Assembly (NCBI RefSeq): GCF_025211055.1
Contig: NZ_JAOARO010000057.1
Location: 1 to 64,000 of the forward strand
Reading direction: 5' to 3'
Origin: Vallitalea sp.
Lineage (GTDB): Bacteria; Bacillota; Clostridia; Lachnospirales; Vallitaleaceae
Length of the DNA: 64,000 nt
In this document: piece by piece, positions 28,439 through 37,319 of the stretch
How positions within the stretch are numbered: position 1 is the stretch's first letter
Layout of the letters: every line of letters begins with the position of its first letter
Position numbers and translations under genes: made by a program
The notes under the pieces: model-generated
Database searches by the model: none
Seen by the model: only the letters and a program-made list of their open reading frames with translations
What the model was told of the DNA's origin: nothing

Positions 28439-29152
28439 TTATTTCATATTACTTTTAAAATGTAATTCTCTCATTCCTTCTACTTCATCACAAATTGGTT
28501 TCAAATCACAACTGCTACAATCAAGATTCATGTTATTCAGTACATGATTAAGTGTAAGGGTAATCTTATTGATCTTTTTTGCATTCTCAGCAAGTTTTTT
28601 ATAAATAGGTATATTTAATGTAATAAAAATGATTCTTACAGCCCTAATAAATTTAGCTTGTTTATATTCATTAATAAATGAATTACCAATATTCTTAAAT
28701 GAAATCCCGTCAGCTACTGCACTTTTTGCAACTCTTACCTGTTCACGATTATCCATTGCTGAAGCTCTCATCATATAGCCTTTTAAGTTCATATTATATT
28801 TTATAAATTCTAATTCTTTAATAGCTTTATAGGATGATTCATCATCTCCTAGATTATCTATATCTAAAAAAACTATTCTTGCAAAGGAAATATCTTCTTT
28901 TATCTTATTCAAGTCCTCACCATATAACAGAATTTCATCTTTATTAATGAAGTTATTAGATGAAGTTACACATTGATAATTAACTGCTGATTTAAAACTT
29001 CCTCCTAATTCAAATTGTGAATCTTTTTTCAAAAGAATTTCATTACTATGTCCTATCTTCCAAGTAAGATCATCTGATACAGTAAATCTTCTAGGGGTAT
29101 ATGGGGTTAGTACATCAATTGTATCTTTGATAATGCTATCATATAATTTCAT
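28439..29152 (-). CDS. ACS/CODH beta-subunit-like protein (partial domain set)
   Basis: Protein of 237 residues. The stretch WKIGHSNEILLKKDSQFELGG, split at about residues 31-52, and the helical part at about 100-170 (NLKGYMMRASAMDNREQVRV then AKSAVADGISFKNIGNSFI) resemble the middle domain of the acetyl-CoA synthase/CODH beta subunit. The A-cluster domain with its six cysteines is absent. Instead the end has LDCSSCDLKPICDEVEGM, a C-x2-C-x5-C pattern near 210-227. Its ATG overlaps the stop of the 51-residue membrane gene, and it ends the HgdC/CooC operon. The fold call is my reading of residue patterns. Confidence 0.55.
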   Translation of the reverse strand: MKLYDSIIKDTIDVLTPYTPRRFTVSDDLTWKIGHSNEILLKKDSQFELGGSFKSAVNYQCVTSSNNFINKDEILLYGEDLNKIKEDISFARIVFLDIDNLGDDESSYKAIKELEFIKYNMNLKGYMMRASAMDNREQVRVAKSAVADGISFKNIGNSFINEYKQAKFIRAVRIIFITLNIPIYKKLAENAKKINKITLTLNHVLNNMNLDCSSCDLKPICDEVEGMRELHFKSNMK

Positions 29153-29307
29153 TATATTTTTGTTTCCTTTTCCATTTTATCAAACCTCTTATTTAATCCT
29201 AAATATATATGAGAAACAAGCTTCATATCTAGATTAAAAAAATAGATAATAAAGAGTAATACAATTAATGCAACAAGAATAATTAAAATCACCCCTAATG
29301 TATTCAT
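29152..29307 (-). CDS. 51-residue single-helix membrane protein
   Basis: Starts MNTLGVILIILVALIVLLFI, one membrane helix, then a basic tail ending KRFDKMEKETKI. The ATG overlaps the stop of the HgdC-like gene (ATGA), with GGAGGAAA upstream inside that gene. Its stop overlaps the next gene's start (TAATG). This double overlap strongly supports translation in the operon. It may hold the ACS-like protein or the activator at the membrane. Confidence 0.75.
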   Translation of the reverse strand: MNTLGVILIILVALIVLLFIIYFFNLDMKLVSHIYLGLNKRFDKMEKETKI

Positions 29308-30116
29308 ACGAGATTTCCTCCTTTTGCTAAACCTTTTTGACGTGCATATTCTGCCGCCCCTAATGCCCCCATTAGCTGTGGGTCAGTATCTAATTCAATG
29401 ACTTTAAGTTTCAAAACACGTTCAATGGCACGTTTTAGCCCTTTGTTTTTCGCACAACCACCTGTTAATGTTATACTATCAGTGGCCCCTGCTTTTTTTG
29501 CCATAACAAAACAACGTTTTGCAACAGCTAACTGTATTCCCGCAGCAATTTCATCACGAGGTTTACCTTCTCCTACTAATGAAATCACCTCACTCTCAGC
29601 AAAAACTGTACATTGGGCAGTTATTGGAATAACATTTTTGGCTGATAGAGATAGCTCAGAGAATTCTTCTAAAGATACCTCAAAAGCATTAGCCATTCCT
29701 TCAAAAAAACGCCCTGTTCCTGCTGCACATTTATCATTCATGGCAAATGTTTTTACAGTTCCATCTTCATCAATGGCAATGCCTTTAACATCTTGCCCTC
29801 CTATATCAATAATTGCTTTTACATTAGGATTAGTTATATGAACCCCCATAGCATGACAACTTATTTCAGAAATATTCTCTTTGGCTTGTGGTACTTTGTT
29901 TCTGCCGTATCCTGTACCGATTAAATATGTTAAATCACTTATCTTACTTAATCCAGCCTTTTCTATTGTCGTATTAAGGCTTAAACTCGCACTTTCTTGT
30001 GAGTTTATTTTGCTTTTTATTATACTACTTGAAACAATGTTGCCATCTTCATCAAGAATAACTGACTTTGTATAGGTAGAACCTACATCACACCCGCCAA
30101 ATAATAATTTTTTCAT
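29304..30116 (-). CDS. HgdC/BadF-type activator ATPase
   Basis: About 270 residues of the ASKHA fold. FGGCDVGSTYTKSVI near residues 6-20 is the phosphate-1 loop and IDIGGQDVKGIAID near 103-116 the phosphate-2 loop. Cys130 (NDKCAAGTGRFFEG) and Cys169 (ITAQCTVFAESE) are spaced 39 apart, as in HgdC, where they bridge a [4Fe-4S] cluster across the dimer. Such proteins couple ATP hydrolysis to injection of one low-potential electron into a partner. The ATG at 30116 follows AGGTGG. Its partners are the two genes directly upstream. Confidence 0.93.
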   Translation of the reverse strand: MKKLLFGGCDVGSTYTKSVILDEDGNIVSSSIIKSKINSQESASLSLNTTIEKAGLSKISDLTYLIGTGYGRNKVPQAKENISEISCHAMGVHITNPNVKAIIDIGGQDVKGIAIDEDGTVKTFAMNDKCAAGTGRFFEGMANAFEVSLEEFSELSLSAKNVIPITAQCTVFAESEVISLVGEGKPRDEIAAGIQLAVAKRCFVMAKKAGATDSITLTGGCAKNKGLKRAIERVLKLKVIELDTDPQLMGALGAAEYARQKGLAKGGNLV

Positions 30117-30129
30117 TTCTATACCACCT

Positions 30130-31653
30130 TTACCATGTTTTTTCATCATCAAAATCAACCAATGTTTTATCAACTGGCTCTTCTCTAAAAACTGTCTGCA
30201 TGTATTTATTAACTTTATTTCTCATTTCTTTTCTTGAGACAGTTCTAGGATCCATTAAATCATGGTCAATCCAAATCAAATGGATACCTCGTTCTCTAGC
30301 CTGATCTTCAAACAATCCTGTAAGACCCGCCATAGTTTTGCAAGAAATATGTGTAAACATTAGAACTATATCTGCGTTAAATTCTTCACAAACTCTCCAT
30401 AATTCATCAAGAACATTTACATATCCTCCGTTAGTATGTCTTCTCATTGTCATTCTCTCATAAGTATGTGCCAAATCTTTTAATGATTCCTCTTTGTCTT
30501 CAGTATTAAAGAATTTTGTTGAAACCATACTTTCCATATCAATTACTACATTAATACCCCAACAGTTCTCAGCCCAAGTTGAAAGATTACTATAATAATG
30601 TGCAGGAGGCGACCATACTACGGCTCTATGTCTCATTTGTGCTGAACATTTTTCTTTTTTCCTATAGGCTTTCATCATAAGTTTATTAACTTTTTCATCA
30701 ACTTTTAAGAAGTTCCCGTCCATACTTCCTTGTACAAGAAAAGCATACATTCTAAAGAGTGCTAGACTTGCTCCAGTAATCTGTGGATAATCTGTCTTGT
30801 TTATTTCCCATTTTTCAAGTTCATATTCAGCTTCTTTATTATATTGCCTCATGCATCTAAAATAATTATCCCAGTCAAACTTTTCCCCTGTATTATCTTC
30901 AATAAATTTGATACAATCCTTAAAATCTTGTACTGCGTATGCTTCCACTTCTTTTTCTAAATATCTCACTGGTAGAGCAAGTGGAAATGTAGGAAGTTTA
31001 AAATATCTATCTTGAAAAGAACTTGCCATAACTGATCCATCACAAGGCATACTACTTGTAATGTAGCATTTCCCTATGATTGGATATTCATCAACAACAG
31101 ATACACCCGCTTCACATGCAGGAAGAGGACATACATCAGCAGGCAACCCATAGTTTTCAATAGCGTCAAGATAAGGAATCATACTAAGTTGGTCTATAAC
31201 TGAACATTGAAAAACTGGTACTAACTGTGATGGAATACCTATTAGATTAGGAAAACCTGCCATTAGGTGCATTGGCATCATCTCATCAAATAATACTATT
31301 TTGTCTGATAGGTCATTGGCTCCGAATCTTTTATCTCCTTTAAACATATTTGCAATTATTTTAGTTGTGTTTTTTATGATGGTATTAAAATGTAGATTGT
31401 TTATACGAAGTGCGGTTCCTCTTAATCCTAGAGAATGCCTATCTATAAATGCAGGTGTTGTTAAGTAAGATGACATCCATCTATAATTAAATATCGCTTT
31501 TGTAATTCGAATAGGGGCACTAAAGAAAAACTTACTTAGATCTTTCCACGTTATAAGCCAACACCAAAAATCATACATAGTATCTTTAAAACCACGCCAT
31601 TCTCTACGTTTTAGATATATTTTTCCCGTATATAAATTCCCGATTTTTGTCAT
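30130..31653 (-). CDS. 2-hydroxyacyl-CoA dehydratase-type subunit (large)
   Basis: Protein of 507 residues of the HgdA/HgdB/BcrB/BcrC superfamily. Cysteines that could bind an iron-sulfur cluster occur in PADVCPLPACEAGVSVV (about 165-181), SSMPCDGSVMASSF (about 196-209) and FTHISCKTMAGLTGLF near the end. The end, IHLIWIDHDLMDPRTVSRKE then MRNKVNKYM, is typical. The N-terminal 60 residues are Trp-rich and unusual. It starts within the stop of the 398-residue partner (ATGA overlap), so the two are likely subunits of one enzyme. The substrate cannot be read from sequence. Confidence 0.85.
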   Translation of the reverse strand: MTKIGNLYTGKIYLKRREWRGFKDTMYDFWCWLITWKDLSKFFFSAPIRITKAIFNYRWMSSYLTTPAFIDRHSLGLRGTALRINNLHFNTIIKNTTKIIANMFKGDKRFGANDLSDKIVLFDEMMPMHLMAGFPNLIGIPSQLVPVFQCSVIDQLSMIPYLDAIENYGLPADVCPLPACEAGVSVVDEYPIIGKCYITSSMPCDGSVMASSFQDRYFKLPTFPLALPVRYLEKEVEAYAVQDFKDCIKFIEDNTGEKFDWDNYFRCMRQYNKEAEYELEKWEINKTDYPQITGASLALFRMYAFLVQGSMDGNFLKVDEKVNKLMMKAYRKKEKCSAQMRHRAVVWSPPAHYYSNLSTWAENCWGINVVIDMESMVSTKFFNTEDKEESLKDLAHTYERMTMRRHTNGGYVNVLDELWRVCEEFNADIVLMFTHISCKTMAGLTGLFEDQARERGIHLIWIDHDLMDPRTVSRKEMRNKVNKYMQTVFREEPVDKTLVDFDDEKTW

Positions 31654-32846
31654 GATATTCGTCCTTTCCTCCTAATTTTTTTGATTTCAAGACTTTCAAC
31701 AAATGCTTGAATTCTTGTTCTAAGTTGTCCTGACGTTCTTGACATATATGGGCGGTCTATTGATAATACAGGATATCCATATTCCTTATTCATTACGTGG
31801 CTAGAGAGCGCACGTTCATAACCCCAATAGTCACAGAATTTTATTTGTTCATAGATAATACCATCTGCCTTGAATTTCTTGGCATACTCGTCTACCATCT
31901 CACGTCTTTGATTAATTTTATCTCTACTCATATATCGTGGACATTGACTTTGTTCCAGATATTGTCTACAAATTGAAGATAGGACATTCTCACCTTCTTG
32001 TAGAATAATTTCTTGTCTGCCTGGAAAAGAACCAAAGCAAAATCTATCTGCAACAATAAGAGCTCCTGAATCTTCTATTAGATAAGTAAGAGCTTCATCA
32101 TCTATTTCACTTCCTACCATAACGACCCTTGCACGAAATTTCTTTTCTTCATCTCTTTCTCTTGTCTTAATTTCTTCAAGTGTCTCTCGAAGCTTATCTA
32201 TTATAAGATATTTTGGACAACAGTATGTAATAAGATTAAGTATATGAAATTCATAACCAGTTATAGGAGGATTATCTTCTTTTCTGAACTCTCCTATTTC
32301 TGTTATAATCCTGCATACTTCATTATGTTTCTTAACTGCTTCTTTTAGGCTCTTATCGGATATATCAATCCCAAATTTTTCTTTTAAAGGATTCAATACT
32401 TTTATTGTAATTTGTTGCACATAATGAGCTACTGCTTTTTCGTCCACTTTATAAGGGACATCTACATGAGAGATGAAAAATCTATCTTTTTCAATTAGTT
32501 TTTGCACTTCTATATTCTCCAATGCACGATTCATCTGAGCACAAGCATCAACACCTGCAATAGCATCAACAAAATTATACCCTCCTTCCATTGCACGTTC
32601 TAATAACGCCCTACAAAACTCACATGTGTAATTAGACATATAATAAGTTGCAATATCTATTGAACCTGTTTTAGGTGCCCTCATACGAGTAGAAATACAA
32701 TTATCAAGATTCAATAGTACCTCTGGCATATGAAAACAAGTATATCCAATAATTAATTTGCCTTCATTAGAAGCTTGCCTGATCAAATCATTATGAGCAT
32801 TTTCTAATAGGCCTTCAAAATAATACAAATGTTTTAAATCTTTCAC
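31650..32846 (-). CDS. 2-hydroxyacyl-CoA dehydratase-type subunit (small)
   Basis: Protein of 398 residues of the same superfamily. IIGYTCFHMPEVLLN near 32-46, YTCEFCRALLERAM near 73-86 and AGVDACAQMNRALEN near 97-111 carry cysteines, as does IIYEQIKFCDYWGYE, where related proteins have a cluster-binding cysteine. The end, SGQLRTRIQAFVESL, is the usual superfamily close. With the 507-residue partner and the HgdC-like activator it makes a complete set for an ATP-dependent reductase or dehydratase. Confidence 0.88.
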   Translation of the reverse strand: MKDLKHLYYFEGLLENAHNDLIRQASNEGKLIIGYTCFHMPEVLLNLDNCISTRMRAPKTGSIDIATYYMSNYTCEFCRALLERAMEGGYNFVDAIAGVDACAQMNRALENIEVQKLIEKDRFFISHVDVPYKVDEKAVAHYVQQITIKVLNPLKEKFGIDISDKSLKEAVKKHNEVCRIITEIGEFRKEDNPPITGYEFHILNLITYCCPKYLIIDKLRETLEEIKTRERDEEKKFRARVVMVGSEIDDEALTYLIEDSGALIVADRFCFGSFPGRQEIILQEGENVLSSICRQYLEQSQCPRYMSRDKINQRREMVDEYAKKFKADGIIYEQIKFCDYWGYERALSSHVMNKEYGYPVLSIDRPYMSRTSGQLRTRIQAFVESLEIKKIRRKGRIS

Positions 32847-32857
32847 GAGAATCTCCT

Positions 32858-33622
32858 TTACAATATATTATATTTTTCTAGTGCTTCTCTAGCCCCAATA
32901 ACTACTTTAGATTTATCGGGAAGGTTAAAAACACTCTTCCCCTGAATATCAAATGATGCTAGCTCTTTATCTTCTTCTATATAAGAAAGAACATCAATAC
33001 CACTTGTATTTATATATTCTTTTAGAGTCAAATCACCCATTCGATTGACAATAACACCTATTTCATCATACATGACTAATTCATCAGCTACTTTTTTAAT
33101 TGTCTTAATTACTTGAGTACCCTTCTTACTTGGATCAGTAATTAGTAAAAGATGACTTACCTTCTCCATAACTCTACGATTAATCTGTTCAATGCCTGCT
33201 TCACCATCAATAACTACATAATCAAATTCTTCAGAAAGAATACTAATGACTTCTTTTAGGTAAGAATTTATTTTACAATAGCAACCTTTTGATTCTGGAC
33301 GACCTATTGCAATAAAAGCAAATCCATCTTTTTCAACAATAGTATCAAATATCCTAAATCTAGCCTCTCCTAAAAGTTCAATTGCATCCTTCGTATTTCC
33401 CTCTTCAACATTTTCTACAATAGCTTTTCTAATATCATCAAGTGTTGTTTCAGGTTCTATTCCTAAAGCAGTAGATAGTCCAATGGCTGGATCTGCATCA
33501 ATTGCTAATATTCTGGCTTCTTTATGAGCTTTTACTAGATTTCTAACAATAGACGCGGATATTGAAGTTTTCCCGACTCCGCCTTTGCCTGCTACTGCAA
33601 TAATCTTTGCTGTTTTTTCCAT
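32858..33622 (-). CDS. CooC-type nickel-enzyme maturation ATPase
   Basis: Protein of 254 residues of the MinD/SIMIBI class. The deviant Walker A is AVAGKGGVGKTSISA near 9-23, and ILAIDADPAIGLSTALG near 38-54 is typical of CooC. Importantly, GRPESKGCYCKINSYL near 107-122 carries the Cys114-x-Cys116 pair that binds metal in CooC dimers. CooC proteins insert nickel into CO dehydrogenase, yet no complete CODH gene lies in the window. The gene is packed between the flavoenzyme and the dehydratase-type subunits, 12 bases before the latter. Confidence 0.88.
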   Translation of the reverse strand: MEKTAKIIAVAGKGGVGKTSISASIVRNLVKAHKEARILAIDADPAIGLSTALGIEPETTLDDIRKAIVENVEEGNTKDAIELLGEARFRIFDTIVEKDGFAFIAIGRPESKGCYCKINSYLKEVISILSEEFDYVVIDGEAGIEQINRRVMEKVSHLLLITDPSKKGTQVIKTIKKVADELVMYDEIGVIVNRMGDLTLKEYINTSGIDVLSYIEEDKELASFDIQGKSVFNLPDKSKVVIGAREALEKYNIL

Positions 33623-33657
33623 GATTTATTCTCCTCCTAATATACCCTTATTTAGAT

Positions 33658-35961
33658 TTAAATGTGTGTTGCTAGATTATATGCAGAGCGAGTTGCCTCA
33701 AGTACACGTCCTGCACGATAACTATCTCCAATATTATATAGTTCAGTTGCTAAATGCTGTTTTTGAGCTTTGAAGAAAAGATCTTCATCTGCTCTTGTAC
33801 CTATAGATAGAACAACAAGATCCGCTTCAAGCACTATGTCTTTAGTCTCTTCACCAATTTTTTTAGCTAATGGATTATGTATGTTATTAGGCAATAATGG
33901 CTGCCAAGTATTATATGGATTAGGAACACCTTTTGAAACATTCTTTTTAATATTAACTTTTCCTTTTTCAAATGAAATCACCTTAGCACAATTAATTAGT
34001 TCTACATTCCCTTTATTTAAATAATGAATTAGATGCCCTCGATTTGCAGTACATACTCCCTGCATTAAGTTTGGTTGCATCTCAACTACTTTCACATTAC
34101 GGTTATACTCGTATTTAAGCCAAAATGCAGTTTCACAACCCACTACTCCCCCACCTATAACAACCACTTTGTCCGCATCTCCCATAAGATTAGGATTTGA
34201 TAATAAGTCAGTTGCTTGTACAGTGGTTATCTTTTCAATTCCGGGAAGTTTAGGAAGAATGTTCTTGCTACCATAAGCAAATATTATAGCATCATATTTT
34301 TGCTCTTTTAACCACTTAGTATTTACCTCAGTGTTTAACCTAACTTGGAAATTCGGCATTTTTTTAGCTACTTCAACTTCCTCTTGAAGATACTTCAGAT
34401 AGTTCCAGAAGTCATATTTAATCTTTGCCACACTACCTGGATTAACTTTACCGCCTATTTCACCACTTTTTTCTATCAACTCTATATTATGACCTCGTTT
34501 TGCTGCTGTTATTGCAAATAAAATTCCTGCTGGACCTGCTCCTACCACACAGATATTCTTGATTTTTTCTGGTTTACTTGGTATCTTAGGTATTACGTCT
34601 TCAAATCCTGTCCGGGGATTAACTGCACATTGTGGATGTCCACCTTCAATGAATTCATTAATACAACCTTCTTGACACCCTATACAAGGAATAATTCTCT
34701 CAATTTTACCAGAATAAGCTTTGTTACACCACTCTGGGTCAGAGAGTAATGGTCTGGCAAGCATAACCATATCACAATCCCCATTTTTAATAGCTTTTTC
34801 TGCAATATCAGGATATCCAAGCTTCCCTACAGCTACCACTGGGACTTCTATACCCATATTAGATTTAATGTTATTTGCTTCAAAATATTCTTTTACAATA
34901 CGTGAAATCTCAAGGAAACAACCCGCTGGCATACTTGCTGGTGGATGTGGAAGCCACCAGTTATCATAACAGCCAAGATCCACATCAAATATATCCACCC
35001 CTGCTTTAATTAAATTTTCCATATAGATTAATGTATCTTTTATTCTACGTCCATTTATAAATTTACTTAAAGATTTTGTATTATTCATATGACTACCATA
35101 TGTTTCATTAAGTGCAAGTGAAAGGTCAATACGATACATTATTGGATATTTAGCTCCAGTTCGTTTTCTTATTTCTTTTATGATGTCAATGCCAAATGCC
35201 TGCCAGTCAGAATATCTTCCTAATTTCCTACGATTAAATGCTGTATTCGTTAGTTGTTCTAAAAGATATCCTTCATGTCCGTGGAGATATACTCCATCTA
35301 GCCCACATTCTTTTGCATCTATAGCTGCTTGCCCGCAGTTTTTTATAATTTTCTTGAGCTTTGAATCTGAGAGTCTCATACAAGGTAGTCTAGGTATATA
35401 AAAATTAGGATTGAAGGATGCTGATACGGGAAATTTTTTTTGATTTATTAAACAAGTTGGAGGTCCAACTCTACCAAGTCCCGGAGTAATCTGAACAAAA
35501 ATTTTACTTCCATATCCATGAACCCCTTGTGCAAGATCACGCCAACCTGCAAGAACAGAACGAGAGCCATCAATGCGAGGGAATACAGTAAGCTTGCGGT
35601 TTTCTGTTACAGTATTATCTATCCCATGACTAACTGGTATTAGACCTGTTGTAAGTAGTCCTGTGCCCCCTTTTGCACGTGCAAAGAAATATTGAAGCAT
35701 TTTATCATTAGGTCTACCTGTTTCATCACACATATTGAGATTACCCATAGGTCCCATTATAACACGATTTTTAATTGTAATATTATTAATATGTATAGGT
35801 GAAAATAATTCATCATATGGGAACAACTCTTTTGTCATACGAGCTGTTCCTCCAGCTGTATTTTCACAATCTTCTTTCACCCATCTTCCATAATTATCAA
35901 CTAGTTTCTGGACTTCATTATCTTTTTTCAAACCGCCAACTCCTTCATCAATAGTATTCAT
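33658..35961 (-). CDS. NADH:flavin oxidoreductase / 2-enoate reductase-like enzyme
   Basis: Protein of 767 residues. After a 45-residue leader comes an old-yellow-enzyme barrel (about 45-420; IKNRVIMGPMGNLN, CGLDGVYLHGHEGYLLEQLTN-type region). A [4Fe-4S] motif IIPCIGCQEGCINEF with a further Cys at HPQCAVNP follows (about 405-435). Then there is an FAD domain (CVVGAGPAGILFA) with an inserted NAD(P) domain (VVVIGGGVVGCETAFWL). The layout matches 2-enoate, dienoyl-CoA and BaiCD/BaiH-type reductases, which reduce activated C=C bonds with NAD(P)H. The leader is longer than usual. It lies between the TetR gene and the CooC-like gene. Confidence 0.9.
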   Translation of the reverse strand: MNTIDEGVGGLKKDNEVQKLVDNYGRWVKEDCENTAGGTARMTKELFPYDELFSPIHINNITIKNRVIMGPMGNLNMCDETGRPNDKMLQYFFARAKGGTGLLTTGLIPVSHGIDNTVTENRKLTVFPRIDGSRSVLAGWRDLAQGVHGYGSKIFVQITPGLGRVGPPTCLINQKKFPVSASFNPNFYIPRLPCMRLSDSKLKKIIKNCGQAAIDAKECGLDGVYLHGHEGYLLEQLTNTAFNRRKLGRYSDWQAFGIDIIKEIRKRTGAKYPIMYRIDLSLALNETYGSHMNNTKSLSKFINGRRIKDTLIYMENLIKAGVDIFDVDLGCYDNWWLPHPPASMPAGCFLEISRIVKEYFEANNIKSNMGIEVPVVAVGKLGYPDIAEKAIKNGDCDMVMLARPLLSDPEWCNKAYSGKIERIIPCIGCQEGCINEFIEGGHPQCAVNPRTGFEDVIPKIPSKPEKIKNICVVGAGPAGILFAITAAKRGHNIELIEKSGEIGGKVNPGSVAKIKYDFWNYLKYLQEEVEVAKKMPNFQVRLNTEVNTKWLKEQKYDAIIFAYGSKNILPKLPGIEKITTVQATDLLSNPNLMGDADKVVVIGGGVVGCETAFWLKYEYNRNVKVVEMQPNLMQGVCTANRGHLIHYLNKGNVELINCAKVISFEKGKVNIKKNVSKGVPNPYNTWQPLLPNNIHNPLAKKIGEETKDIVLEADLVVLSIGTRADEDLFFKAQKQHLATELYNIGDSYRAGRVLEATRSAYNLATHI

Positions 35962-35971
35962 GATAACTTCT

Positions 35972-36556
35972 TCATGCTTTAAAACATTGCATATGATTAG
36001 ATATTACCTTATGACAGTATAGTCTTAAATCGTAACTTCCATTATTCTGACACCAATTATAGATTACCCCACGGGATAGCAAGAGTAATTCACAAGTGAT
36101 ATTTTCAATACTATCCCCTTTTGTTATAGCCCCTTTTTGTTGAGCTTCTTTGACTAGATTCTGTAATCCATGAGGCAAACTACGTGAAGATTTTAGAAAG
36201 AAAGATGTACCTTCAGTGATTTGTGTCTTATAAACTTCAGTCATCAGATCAATCCCTATATTGAGTGCATATTCCATTTGATAATCAATATATTCAAGTA
36301 TTCTTTCAATAGGATCTTTGCTTCTTAGTTTACCGATTATTTTCTCTTGAAAGAACTTATCACATTCCCAATACCCTTCAATAATAAGTCCATGCTTACT
36401 CTTAAAGTGATGATAAAATGCTCCTACTGATACTCCTGCTTCCTTACAAATCAAATCAACACTTAATTTATCGTAAGTATATTTTTTACATAGCTCTTTT
36501 GCTGTTTTCATAATGCGTTCTTTTGTTTCTATAGCTTGTAGTTGTCTTTTGTTCAA
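35972..36556 (-). CDS. TetR family transcriptional regulator
   Basis: Protein of 194 residues. The N-terminal helix-turn-helix runs ETKERIMKTAKELCKKYTYD, then LICKEAGVSVGAFYHHFKSK, near residues 10-58. The rest is a helical ligand-binding domain. It is the first gene of the reductase operon, 10 bases before the flavoenzyme start, so it probably controls its own operon in response to the substrate or a product. A short palindrome lies upstream at 36605-36615. Confidence 0.93.
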   Translation of the reverse strand: MNKRQLQAIETKERIMKTAKELCKKYTYDKLSVDLICKEAGVSVGAFYHHFKSKHGLIIEGYWECDKFFQEKIIGKLRSKDPIERILEYIDYQMEYALNIGIDLMTEVYKTQITEGTSFFLKSSRSLPHGLQNLVKEAQQKGAITKGDSIENITCELLLLSRGVIYNWCQNNGSYDLRLYCHKVISNHMQCFKA

Positions 36557-36604
36557 ATATTATCCTCCTCTATATTATAATTAGATATTTAATTCACATA
36601 ATTT

Positions 36605-36615
36605 ATTCGCCGAAT
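36605..36615. promoter_or_regulatory. candidate TetR operator
   Basis: ATTCGCCGAAT, an 11-base palindrome with a central C, about 50 bases upstream of the TetR start in AT-rich DNA with TATAAT-like sequences around it. Autoregulation is inferred from position. Confidence 0.4.
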
Positions 36616-36766
36616 CTATTATGTATAATAATATCATATTGATATTTTTTTAACAACCTTAATTATAATAATATTAATTTAATTTATTTAATTTCAGTTT
36701 ATACTTAATATAAGTTTGAGTTTTATGAATTTTATTCATTTAATTTGAACTTAAAGTAAGTATTTG

Positions 36767-36805
36767 AATAATAGCTTATCTCCTATAAGGAAATAAGCTA
36801 TTATT
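36767..36805 (-). terminator. terminator of the 149-residue protein gene
   Basis: AATAATAGCTTAT at 36767-36779 pairs perfectly with ATAAGCTATTATT at 36793-36805, with an inner TCCT/AGGA pairing. It is 65 bases downstream of the next gene on the minus strand. The rest of 36557-36869 shows no gene. Confidence 0.65.
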
Positions 36806-36869
36806 GTGTGTACTAATATTATTAAAGTGCATTGTAATTAAAAAGTAATATATAGATTTTTTGTATTTT

Positions 36870-37319
36870 CTATGATTCATCCACAAAATACTTTTCAAAT
36901 ATAATTGGATTTATTGGATTAACAAGTTTATACCACTTAGTATTATCTCCAACAGTTATTTCAACATATTTATTATCATATATTAATATCCAATTTTCTT
37001 GCGTAGAAATACTATAGTAAGTTTTATAAGATTTTTTTTTATTAATAATAAGTCTTCTGACTTTTTTATCTTCTAGATTTTTGAAGATATCATGAACATC
37101 TTTTTTTGACGTTATTAATACACTATTAATTTTTGGGTCATACTTTGATAGATAACACTTAACATAGTTCTCTTTATTTATTACTTTGGAAAATGAAGTT
37201 TGTTCAATCCAATGAAACAGAACATATGTACCTAATATTGCTACGAATATACTAATAATTAATAAATTAATTTTCCTTTTTCTCATTTTTAACCTCTTAA
37301 TATACTTTTCCAGCTGCAT
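36870..37319 (-). CDS. hypothetical membrane-anchored protein
   Basis: Protein of 149 residues with a basic N-terminus, one helix (about 18-38, NLLIISIFVAILGTYVLF) and an extracytoplasmic domain of about 110 residues rich in Lys, Tyr and Ile. Motifs such as SVLITSKKDVHDIFKNLED and KTYYSISTQENWILIYDN suggest an alpha/beta fold, but I recognise no family. The upstream sequence (37320-37605) is very AT-rich and holds no gene that I can support. Confidence 0.65.
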   Translation of the reverse strand: MQLEKYIKRLKMRKRKINLLIISIFVAILGTYVLFHWIEQTSFSKVINKENYVKCYLSKYDPKINSVLITSKKDVHDIFKNLEDKKVRRLIINKKKSYKTYYSISTQENWILIYDNKYVEITVGDNTKWYKLVNPINPIIFEKYFVDES

